The notes beneath the pieces are model-generated. The model ran no database searches. It had not been told where the DNA came from and saw only the letters and a list, made by a program, of their open reading frames with translations. Below, in pieces: positions 27,369-34,573 of a stretch of 64,000 bases of DNA. This DNA comes from CAYNRE01 sp964399535 (GTDB lineage Bacteria; Planctomycetota; Planctomycetia; Pirellulales; CAYNRE01), in the NCBI GenBank assembly GCA_964399535.1, contig CAYNRE010000074.1, positions 62,001-126,000 on the forward strand. Direction: 5' to 3'. The position numbers were made by a program, and so were the translations under genes. How positions within the stretch are numbered: position 1 is the first letter of the stretch; each line of letters starts with the position of its first letter.

Positions 27369-28334
27369 ATGGCAACGGCTGGCAAATCGCTCCGGGGGGT
27401 ACACGACGATATTACCCAGTGCATTGGCAACACGCCGCTGGTGCGCCTGCGGCGCGCGGCCGAGGGCTGCGCGGCGACCGTATTGGCCAAGCTGGAGAAC
27501 ATGAACCCGCTTTGGAGCGTCAAGGACCGCATCGCCCGAGCCATGATCGACGCGGCCGAGCGCGACGGCAAAATCTCGGCCGACACCGTGGTAATCGAGC
27601 CCACCAGCGGTAACACCGGCATTGGGCTGGCCTACGTTTGCGCAGCCCGCGGCTATCGCCTGATGGTGACCATGCCCGAGAGTATGAGCCTGGAGCGCCG
27701 CCGATTGCTGAAGGCCCTGGGGGCCGAACTGGTGCTGACCCCTGCGGCCGAAGGCATGCCGGGCGCCGTGCGGCGGGCCGAACAACTCGTCGAGGAGAAC
27801 CAAAACTACTTCATGCCGCAGCAGTTCAAGAACCCGGCCAACCCCGAGGTGCATCGCCAGACGACGGCCGAGGAAATTTGGCGCGACACCGAAGGCGAGG
27901 TCGATATCCTGGTCTCGGGCGTCGGAACCGGCGGCACGATTACGGGCTGCGGCGAGGTGCTCAAGGCCCGCAAGAGCAGCATCAAAGTCATCGCGGTCGA
28001 ACCGGCCAACAGCCCCGTGATAACGCAGAAACTGGCCGGCCAGGAATTGAAGCCCGGCCGACACACCATTCAGGGAATCGGCGCCGGGTTCATTCCCGAC
28101 GTGCTCAACCTGAAGGTGATCGACGAAGTCGTTCAGGTTCAGGACGACGACGCCATGGAAACCGCGCGGCAGTTGGCCCGGCTCGAGGGCTTCATGTGCG
28201 GCATTAGCTGCGGTGCCGCGGCCTGGGCGGCCCTGCAGGTGGCCAAGCGGCCGGAGAACGCCGGCAAGCAGGTCGTGGTCGTTCTGCCCGACCTGGGCGA
28301 GCGCTACCTATCGACGAAACTGTTCCCGGAATAG
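27369..28334 (+). CDS. cysK: cysteine synthase A (O-acetylserine sulfhydrylase)
   Basis: CysK makes cysteine from O-acetylserine and sulfide with pyridoxal phosphate. In 321 residues I see the N-terminal I-G-N-T-P-L-V-R-L, the PLP lysine in W-S-V-K-D-R-I, the substrate loop E-P-T-S-G-N-T-G-I-G-L and the phosphate-binding G-T-G-G-T-I-T-G. The C-terminus G-I-S-C-G-A-A fits CysK/CysM enzymes. The start ATG 27369 has AGAAAGGGAG just upstream; in-frame sequence before it is non-coding and carries the promoter. It is a single-gene unit here. Confidence 0.93.
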   Translation: MATAGKSLRGVHDDITQCIGNTPLVRLRRAAEGCAATVLAKLENMNPLWSVKDRIARAMIDAAERDGKISADTVVIEPTSGNTGIGLAYVCAARGYRLMVTMPESMSLERRRLLKALGAELVLTPAAEGMPGAVRRAEQLVEENQNYFMPQQFKNPANPEVHRQTTAEEIWRDTEGEVDILVSGVGTGGTITGCGEVLKARKSSIKVIAVEPANSPVITQKLAGQELKPGRHTIQGIGAGFIPDVLNLKVIDEVVQVQDDDAMETARQLARLEGFMCGISCGAAAWAALQVAKRPENAGKQVVVVLPDLGERYLSTKLFPE

Positions 28335-28678
28335 TCGGCTCGCCGAAGAGCGGCATCGTCACGCTCCGGGGTTTTGTCCCTCAGTCGGCCTGCGCCCACC
28401 CTCTTGCACGAAAGCAGGGGGGTGAGGGTGCGGAAAAGCGATCGCAAAGGCGCAAGGGCCGCGAAGCCGCAAGGGAGGCAAAGGGCACGACCACCGTGCG
28501 GCGGGGGGGCGTGCAACGGCGCCACTGCGCTCTCCCCTTTCCGCCCCGGCGGCAAAGGGCGGGCGTGAGGCTGGGCCGGCGAGATTCGCCCAATCGCACC
28601 GCAGCAGCTTTGCGCTCCAGGCTCAAAGCTGGTTTTCGGCACTTGACAACCAGTATTTAGTCTGTCTAAATACTACCC
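28335..28678. other. intergenic region upstream of padR
   Basis: I see no gene in these 344 bases, only G/C-rich, purine-patterned sequence. The last 40 bases hold the padR promoter and operator, annotated separately. Confidence 0.5.
28643..28673 (+). promoter_or_regulatory. padR promoter with overlapping PadR operator
   Basis: The -35 TTGACA is at 28643-28648. A perfect inverted repeat, GTATTTAG-TCTGT-CTAAATAC, spans 28653-28673. TAAATA at 28667-28672 gives a -10 with an 18-base spacer, so a bound repressor would cover it. The initiation site would fall on or near the ATG at 28679, implying a leaderless or nearly leaderless mRNA and PadR autorepression. Confidence 0.75.
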
Positions 28679-29023
28679 ATGCAAGCCATTCGCGGAGACC
28701 AGTTGCGCGGCCACCTGGAAAGCCTGGTCCTGGCGGCGCTCGAAGCGGGCCCGGCCCACGGCTGGGACCTCTGTCGGCGGCTCGACACGACCAGTGGAGG
28801 GCTGCTCACGCTTCGTGAGGGGTCGCTTTACCCGGCACTCTACCGCCTCGAGCAACAGGGCTTGGTGGCGGCTTCGTGGGACGAAACGGCCCAGGGCCGG
28901 CGCGGGCCGCGGCGGCGCGTTTACCGCCTGACCGCGCGGGGGCGGCGACGCCTCGAAACGGCCCGCGGCGAGTGGCACACCTTCGTATCCGTGCTCGGTG
29001 GCATCTTGGGAGCGAGCGCATGA
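28679..29023 (+). CDS. PadR-family transcriptional regulator
   Basis: A 114-residue winged-helix regulator of the short PadR type: G-H-L-E-S-L-V-L-A-A-L, G-W-D-L-C-R-R-L, the wing region L-R-E-G-S-L-Y-P-A-L-Y-R-L-E-Q-Q-G, and R-R-V-Y-R-L-T-A-R-G. The perfect operator lies five bases before its ATG, so autoregulation is likely. The stop overlaps the start of the next gene (ATGA), which encodes the usual membrane partner of such regulators. Confidence 0.9.
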   Translation: MQAIRGDQLRGHLESLVLAALEAGPAHGWDLCRRLDTTSGGLLTLREGSLYPALYRLEQQGLVAASWDETAQGRRGPRRRVYRLTARGRRRLETARGEWHTFVSVLGGILGASA

Positions 29024-29793
29024 GCGATTTACGAAAGTTCGTGGAGCGCATCGTCCGGCCGATTCAAGGCAGCCAAGGGCGCAAGAACCGAATGCGCGCC
29101 GATCTGCTCGCTCATTTCGAGCGGCTGGTCGAAGACGAACAACGCGCGCCCGAGGGCGCGGAAGGCGCGCTCGAGCGTGCCCGGGTTCGCTTGGGCGATG
29201 CCGCCGAGTTGATCAGCCAATTGCAAGACACCGTGCCGGCGTGGGAGCGCTGGGCCTGCTGGCCTGTGCCGGGGCTGCGGCACCTCGAACGACAGCCGAG
29301 CGAGTCCATGTCGCATTTCCTGGCCCGGCAAATCCGGTTTCAACTGATTGCCGGATCGCTCGCCTGGGGCGGGATGATCGCGGCCGCGGTGGCGATGGGT
29401 TCGCCCGTGGCTCGGAAATCGCCGCTGACGGGAATTGCGATTGCGATCCTGGTGCAGGGGTACTTGACCGGCGCGCTGCTGCTGACCGACGCCACGCGGC
29501 GCTGTTGCCAGGCCTGGCCAGGAGCCGGCCCATCGCAGCGCCGCTTGTTGACCCTGCGTCTGGGCACGTTTGCCCTGGCCCACGCCGGCCTGGCCGCCTT
29601 GCTGACCATCGTGATCTTGTCTGCCATGGATCGCACGGCCGGGGGGATGGTCTTCTCGCCGGCCACGGTTTGGGGCAGCGGCGGGTTCGCGGCCCTGGCC
29701 AGCCTGCCGCTGTTGGCGGTGCAAGCGTGGTCGGCCGGGCGCCAAGTTCGCCAGTTCGACAACTGGGACGGCCTCGATCTCTCGGCGGAGTAA
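29020..29793 (+). CDS. HAAS-type membrane protein, partner of PadR
   Basis: The 257 residues consist of a soluble N-terminal helical domain (about 1-80, with the A-R-V-R-L-G-D-A-A-E-L-I repeat typical of HAAS/DUF1700-like domains that accompany PadR regulators) and four hydrophobic segments (about 112-132, 142-162, 185-205 and 218-238). By analogy it would transmit an envelope signal or form a transporter part. It is translationally coupled to padR. The specific function is not recognisable. Confidence 0.7.
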   Translation: MSDLRKFVERIVRPIQGSQGRKNRMRADLLAHFERLVEDEQRAPEGAEGALERARVRLGDAAELISQLQDTVPAWERWACWPVPGLRHLERQPSESMSHFLARQIRFQLIAGSLAWGGMIAAAVAMGSPVARKSPLTGIAIAILVQGYLTGALLLTDATRRCCQAWPGAGPSQRRLLTLRLGTFALAHAGLAALLTIVILSAMDRTAGGMVFSPATVWGSGGFAALASLPLLAVQAWSAGRQVRQFDNWDGLDLSAE

Positions 29794-29829
29794 CCCGCAG
29801 GCAAGGCCCTTGCAACTCGCCGTGGCCGG

Positions 29830-31785
29830 CTACTCTTCGTCGTCGCGGAGCTTGGCCAGAATGCTGTAGTCTTCCAAAGTCGAGGTGTCGCCCACGGTCT
29901 CGCGCCCCTCGGCGATATCGCGCAGCAGCCGCCGCATGATCTTGCCGCTTCGCGTCTTGGGCAGCGCGCCGGTGAAGCGCACTTCGTCGGGCTGGGCCAA
30001 GGCGCCAATCTCCTTGCGAACGTGCTGCTTCAGCTCTTGCCGCAGGTTTTCATCGGGCGTGGTGCCCGAGCGCACCGTGACAAAAACCACCACGGCCTGG
30101 CCCTTGATCGGGTCGGGCCGGCCCACCGCGGCCGATTCGGCAACCAGCGGGTGGCTGACCAGGGCGCTCTCGATTTCGATCGTGCTCAGCCGGTGCCCGG
30201 CCACATTGAGTACGTCGTCGATCCGCCCCATGATCCAGTAATAGCCGTCCGAGTCGCAGCGGCTGTTGTCGCCCGCCAGGTAGTGGTGGGGAATCTTGCT
30301 CCAGTACTGTTCGCGGTAGCGCTCATCGTCGCCCCAAATGCCGCGGAGCATGCCGGGCCAGGGCTTGGTCATCACCAGCCAGCCTCCGGCGCCGGGGCGC
30401 ACGGGCTGGCCCTTTTCGTCGACAATCGCCGGCACGATGCCGGGCAGCGGCTTGGTGCAGCTTCCCGGTTTGGTGGCAATAGCGCCTGGCAGCGGGCTCA
30501 TCATGATTCCGCCGGTTTCGGTTTGCCACCAGGTGTCGACGATTGGGCAGCGCCCCCCGCCGATCTTGTGGTGGTACCACATCCAGGCCTCGGGATTGAT
30601 CCCTTCCCCCACGGTTCCCAACAGGCGCAAGCTGGAAAGATCGCGGCGATCGACCCAATGATCTCCCCATTTGATGAACGAGCGAATCGCCGTCGGCGCC
30701 GTGTAAAAGATCGAGACCCGGTACCGCTCGATGATCTCCCAGAACCGGCCTTCGTCGGGCCAGTTGGGGGCGCCTTCGTACATCACCACCGTGGCCCCGT
30801 TGGCCAACGGCCCGTAGACCACGTAGCTGTGGCCCGTGATCCAACCGATATCGGCCGTGCACCAGTAAACGTCTTCCTCGCGCAGATCGAAGACCCATTG
30901 CATGGTCTTCTTGGTGTAGAGCTGGTAGCCGGCCGTGGTGTGTTTAATGCCCTTGGGTTTGCCGGTGGAGCCGCTGGTATACAAGATGAACAACGGCGAT
31001 TCGCTGTCGAGCGGCTCGGCCGGGCAGTGGGCGTCGACCTCGTCGAGCAGATCGTGCCACCAATGGTCGCGGCCTTCCTGCATGTGTACGTGCACGCCCA
31101 GGCGGCGGAGCACGATGCATTTCTCGACCGTGGGGCTCTTGGCCAGTGCCTCGTCGACGTTCGCTTTGAGCAAAAGCTGCTGGCCGCGCCGCCACCCGCC
31201 ATCGGCCGTAATCTGGAGCTTGGCCTTGGCATCGTTGTTGCGGTCGGCGATCGACTCGGCTGAAAACCCACCGAAAATCACCGAATGCACGGCGCCGATC
31301 CGAGCACAAGCCAGCATCGCAATGGCCAACTCGGGTACCAGGGGCATGTAGATCGAAACCACGTCGCCCTGGCCAATGCCCAGCTTCTTCAGCACGTTGG
31401 CGAACCGGCACACTTCGTGGTGCAGCATCTGATAGGTCAGCACGCGCTGGTCGCCCGGCTCCCCCTCCCAGATCAGGGCCGCCTTGTTCTGGCGGGCAGT
31501 GCCCAAGTGGGCGTCGAGGCAGTTGTAGCTGGCGTTGGTTTGGCCGCCGACGAACCATTTGGCGAAGGGCTCGTTCCACTCGAGCACGCGATCGAACGGC
31601 TTCATCCAGTGCAGCTCGGCGGCCTGTTCGCGCCAAAAGCCTTCGATATCGTCGGCGGCACGCTGCCAAAGCTGCTCGTAGGCGGCCAGGGAACCGATTC
31701 GAGCCCGCGCGGCGAACTCCGCGGGTGGCGGAAAGAGCCGCCCCTCTTGCAGGACCGTGTCGACCTGGCCCGACGCGCTTGCCAT
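29830..31785 (-). CDS. acs: acetyl-CoA synthetase (AMP-forming)
   Basis: Acs activates acetate to acetyl-CoA through acetyl-AMP. The 651-residue length matches the family. Motifs include the ATP loop Y-T-S-G-S-T-G-K-P-K-G, W-C-T-A-D-I-G-W-I-T-G-H, V-D-T-W-W-Q-T-E-T-G-G, and the C-terminal acetylation-controlled lysine in R-S-G-K-I-M-R. I chose ATG 31785; a GTG at 31806 would add seven residues. It is probably regulated by lysine acetylation in the family manner, but no dedicated acetyltransferase is adjacent. Confidence 0.95.
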   Translation of the reverse strand: MASASGQVDTVLQEGRLFPPPAEFAARARIGSLAAYEQLWQRAADDIEGFWREQAAELHWMKPFDRVLEWNEPFAKWFVGGQTNASYNCLDAHLGTARQNKAALIWEGEPGDQRVLTYQMLHHEVCRFANVLKKLGIGQGDVVSIYMPLVPELAIAMLACARIGAVHSVIFGGFSAESIADRNNDAKAKLQITADGGWRRGQQLLLKANVDEALAKSPTVEKCIVLRRLGVHVHMQEGRDHWWHDLLDEVDAHCPAEPLDSESPLFILYTSGSTGKPKGIKHTTAGYQLYTKKTMQWVFDLREEDVYWCTADIGWITGHSYVVYGPLANGATVVMYEGAPNWPDEGRFWEIIERYRVSIFYTAPTAIRSFIKWGDHWVDRRDLSSLRLLGTVGEGINPEAWMWYHHKIGGGRCPIVDTWWQTETGGIMMSPLPGAIATKPGSCTKPLPGIVPAIVDEKGQPVRPGAGGWLVMTKPWPGMLRGIWGDDERYREQYWSKIPHHYLAGDNSRCDSDGYYWIMGRIDDVLNVAGHRLSTIEIESALVSHPLVAESAAVGRPDPIKGQAVVVFVTVRSGTTPDENLRQELKQHVRKEIGALAQPDEVRFTGALPKTRSGKIMRRLLRDIAEGRETVGDTSTLEDYSILAKLRDDEE

Positions 31786-31932
31786 CTTCACCCCCCCCAA
31801 GGGCACAGCCGAAAGAATTTGCCGAAGTGGCGTCCCCCGAGCGGTTTGCGCACGTGGCCTTGGCGCCTTGCGCGGGGGCCGAATTCTACGGCCCTGGCGC
31901 TAGGGGTGTCAAACCGCGGGCCGCCCCGCAGG

Positions 31933-32757
31933 CTACTTGGAGGGCACCCCTGGCAACGTCTTCGATCGGCGATGCCGGCCGGCGGGGCGCAGGAGCCACT
32001 CGCGAGCTTGAAAACCACTGCGGCGAAATTCGGCCAACAGCGGCCAGGCCGCGTGTTCGTGGAGTTCGACGCGGTCGCTAGGAGGTTGAACGGCGAAGAC
32101 TTGGGCCTCGCCCTCGAGCCGGGCCGCGAACCAACGGGCCGGTGCGCTGGAAGCTGCCGAGCGATCGGCCAGGTAAATCGGTCCTTCCCAAGCTTCGTTC
32201 CCGGCGCGCAGCGGCGACGGTAGCTGGCCACCGGGCGCCCCGCCCAGTTCCGCCTCGAGCAGTGGTTTTCCCCGTTGGGCCACCGCGAGCCGGCAGGGCC
32301 GGGTCGGATACAGTTCGATCTCGGCCAGATCGTAGGGTGTTTGAAAAAACACCCGCTCGCACCAGGCCAACACGCGCGACGAGTGAAAGGCCTGACCCAG
32401 CCAGAAACCGGCTGCGTCTTGACTCGTTTGCCTGGCCGACGCGGCGCTGCTGCGGGGAGCGGCGGCCACCGACAGGCTCACCTCGCGAAACGGCCAGCCG
32501 CGAAAGCGAGCCGTTACCGAACTGATCAGCAGTTGGGCCAGGCCGTCGCTGGTAAGCGGGCGCAGGCCGAGGCCAGCCAAACGGTCGGTCCAATACCCGG
32601 CGTCGGCGGTGCCATAGATCGTGATTTCGCCAACCGGGGCGATCGTGGCGATCCATATCGGCGGCGCGGGTCGGGTGGCGTCGGTCACGGTAGAGGGGGG
32701 CTGGCGGAAACCGCCTGGCGTGTGCCGGGAAACAAATTCGATCCGAGGCTGGGTCAA
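31933..32757 (-). CDS. hypothetical protein, possibly acetoacetate decarboxylase-like fold
   Basis: I do not recognise this 274-residue protein with confidence. It lacks a signal peptide and membrane segments. The central part (G-W-P-F-R-E-V-S-L-S-V and F-F-Q-T-P-Y-D-L-A-E-I-E-L) faintly resembles acetoacetate decarboxylase-like beta-barrels, without a clear catalytic lysine. Translation would start at TTG 32757, 13 bases after the stop of the DUF1080 gene, so the two are probably co-transcribed. Confidence 0.6.
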   Translation of the reverse strand: MTQPRIEFVSRHTPGGFRQPPSTVTDATRPAPPIWIATIAPVGEITIYGTADAGYWTDRLAGLGLRPLTSDGLAQLLISSVTARFRGWPFREVSLSVAAAPRSSAASARQTSQDAAGFWLGQAFHSSRVLAWCERVFFQTPYDLAEIELYPTRPCRLAVAQRGKPLLEAELGGAPGGQLPSPLRAGNEAWEGPIYLADRSAASSAPARWFAARLEGEAQVFAVQPPSDRVELHEHAAWPLLAEFRRSGFQAREWLLRPAGRHRRSKTLPGVPSK

Positions 32758-32770
32758 TCGCTCCGGCCGC

Positions 32771-33526
32771 TCAGTCGGGGAGCCGCTTCAAATAAAGGTT
32801 CTTGAACCACAGCTTGTTGCCGTGGTGCTGCAGCTCGATTTGTCCCGTCGGAAAAATCGGCTGGCCGCGGTCCCAGTAGTTCTCCATCACCACGTCGTCG
32901 GTTACCAGTTGATCGTTCAGCTTCACGCTGACCCGCTCGCCGACCATGCGAATCCAAAAGGTGTTCCATTGGCCAACCGGGCGGTCGGCGCGCACCAATG
33001 CCTGGCGCGGGTTCTTTTCATTGTTCCACAGCGAGCCGGAGCCCAAGTTGGCGCCAAGCCCGAAGTAGGGCTCGTGATCGGCGTCCCAAATCTGCACCTG
33101 GGGGCTGCCGCGGAGGTAAATTCCACTGTCGCCGGCGGGGCCGATCTTCCAGTCGAGCAGCAGCTCGAAGTTGGCGTAGTCTTCCGCGGTGCAAAGGCTT
33201 TCCCCCCGGCCGTCGTAGACCAGTGCGCCGTCCTGCACCGACCAATGTTCACGCATTTTCTCGTCGGCCTTGGCCTGTGCGGCGGCCAGCTCGGCGGCAC
33301 TCATCTTGGCCCGCGAGAGCGGGTTTCCGACCAGGCCTTTCCAGCCCGACAGGTCCTGGCCGTTGAACAGGGCGACAAAGCCCTCGGGGGGGGTGTTGTC
33401 GGGCGGCGAGTCGGCCAGTGCAGTCGCGCTGCAAGCGATTCCAACCAGAAGAGCGACCCCCGCACGCAGAACGTAACGCGCACCGCGATGAAACGGCCCT
33501 TGAAGGGCACGGGCTTGGTGAATCAC
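32771..33526 (-). CDS. secreted DUF1080 (3-keto-disaccharide hydrolase-type) protein
   Basis: The 251-residue protein has a signal peptide (hydrophobic core about 20-36, cleavage near A-L-A-D) and one DUF1080 domain: F-V-A-L-F-N-G-Q-D-L-S-G-W-K at the start, N-F-E-L-L-L-D-W-K, D-S-G-I-Y-L-R-G, and Q-I-E-L-Q-H-H-G-N-K-L-W-F-K-N at the end. These concanavalin-like domains are very numerous in planctomycetes and include 3-keto-glycoside hydrolases. The start is GTG 33526. The protein is expected in the periplasm or outside the cell. Confidence 0.88.
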   Translation of the reverse strand: MIHQARALQGPFHRGARYVLRAGVALLVGIACSATALADSPPDNTPPEGFVALFNGQDLSGWKGLVGNPLSRAKMSAAELAAAQAKADEKMREHWSVQDGALVYDGRGESLCTAEDYANFELLLDWKIGPAGDSGIYLRGSPQVQIWDADHEPYFGLGANLGSGSLWNNEKNPRQALVRADRPVGQWNTFWIRMVGERVSVKLNDQLVTDDVVMENYWDRGQPIFPTGQIELQHHGNKLWFKNLYLKRLPD

Positions 33527-33955
33527 AGACGTTGCTCCGCAAGAGAACTCTTGATACCTGACCGCTTCGCCGGCTGCGCGGGGCGCGAGTTACGTTGGCC
33601 AACGGCCAATCGTTTTCCCCGGGCGGCATTATCAGCGCTCGATCCGGGTCTGGCAAGAAACGGTCTTGGCCCGCGCTTGGCATTCGCCCCGCTCGGTGAA
33701 ATGGAAATGAACTGCTCGGAGATGGCAGGTTTGCGGGCGCTTGGCGGGCGGCGCCGTTCGAGGGCCTGTGGGCGACACAGCTGGTTGAAAAAATTTGCTT
33801 CCCCAGCGGCAGGCGTTACAATCCCTGGCCGACGGGGCCCAGGCCAGCGAGGCGCGGCCCCCGGTCGGGCGCTTGGCTTGCACCACGCACCGCCGTCGGC
33901 CGTGTCGGTTGCCCTGGTGCCGCACGAAGAAGTTCATCCGGGAGGAACTTGGCAG
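33527..33955. other. divergent intergenic region upstream of the molybdenum hydroxylase operon
   Basis: No gene is convincing in these 429 bases. It holds a probable promoter for the rightward operon and presumably one for the leftward DUF1080 gene, which I could not locate. Confidence 0.5.
33795..33822 (+). promoter_or_regulatory. possible promoter of the molybdenum hydroxylase operon
   Basis: TTGCTT (33795-33800) and TACAAT (33817-33822) are separated by 16 bases, leaving a leader of about 130 bases before the first gene. This is pattern evidence only. Confidence 0.35.
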
Positions 33956-34573
33956 ATGAAAGATCAGGCGAAATACACCGCCCCTCCTTCCGGCTTTACG
34001 CGCCGGGCATTCTTCAAGGGGTCGGGTGCCGCCGCGGCAGCCACGATGTTGGCCCACGGCGCCGTCGACGAAGCCCAGGCGGCGACCGCCCTGCTCGAAC
34101 CGGGGCTCCACGCGGTTTCGTTTACCGTCAACGGTCAAAGCCGGGAAGTGAAGGTCGAGCCCCGCACCACGCTGCTCGAAGCCCTGCGGCTGCAGCTTAA
34201 TCTCACCGGTGCCAAGCCCGTGAGCGTTGACGGGTCGAGCGGTGCCAGCACCGTGCTGCTCGATGGCAAGCCGGTCTGTGCCTCGACCGTGTTGGCCGTG
34301 GAGTGCGCCGGCAAGCGCATTCAAACCGTGGAAAGCCTGGGGGGAGACCAGCCCGATGCGGTACCCCGGGCCTTCGTGCGGCACGATGCCGAGCAGTGCG
34401 GTTTTTGCACGCCTGGGTTCGTGGTGGCGGTGCGGGCCTTTCTGGATAAAAACCCCGGGGCCACGGAAGAACAGATTCGCGCCGGCCTGAACGGCAATCT
34501 TTGTCGATGCGGCACCTATGCTAACGTGATTATGGCGGCCCTGGACGTCGTCAAGGGAGGACCCCGTGGCTGA
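33956..34573 (+). CDS. molybdenum hydroxylase iron-sulfur subunit, Tat-exported, with one cluster site lost
   Basis: The 205-residue protein starts with a twin-arginine signal (T-R-R-A-F-F-K-G, 15-22), so the complex should act in the periplasm, as E. coli PaoABC does. The C-terminal four-helix [2Fe-2S] site is intact (Cys148, Cys151, Cys183, Cys185). The N-terminal ferredoxin-like domain keeps its fold signature (T-V-L-L-D-G-K-P-V), but the four ligand positions C-x4-C-x2-C-x11-C are serines (Ser90, Ser95, Ser98, Ser110); one cysteine (108) sits two residues off. Electron transfer from molybdenum to FAD would normally pass through that cluster. GGAGGA lies nine bases before the ATG. The stop overlaps the large-subunit start. 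Confidence 0.88.
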   Translation: MKDQAKYTAPPSGFTRRAFFKGSGAAAAATMLAHGAVDEAQAATALLEPGLHAVSFTVNGQSREVKVEPRTTLLEALRLQLNLTGAKPVSVDGSSGASTVLLDGKPVCASTVLAVECAGKRIQTVESLGGDQPDAVPRAFVRHDAEQCGFCTPGFVVAVRAFLDKNPGATEEQIRAGLNGNLCRCGTYANVIMAALDVVKGGPRG

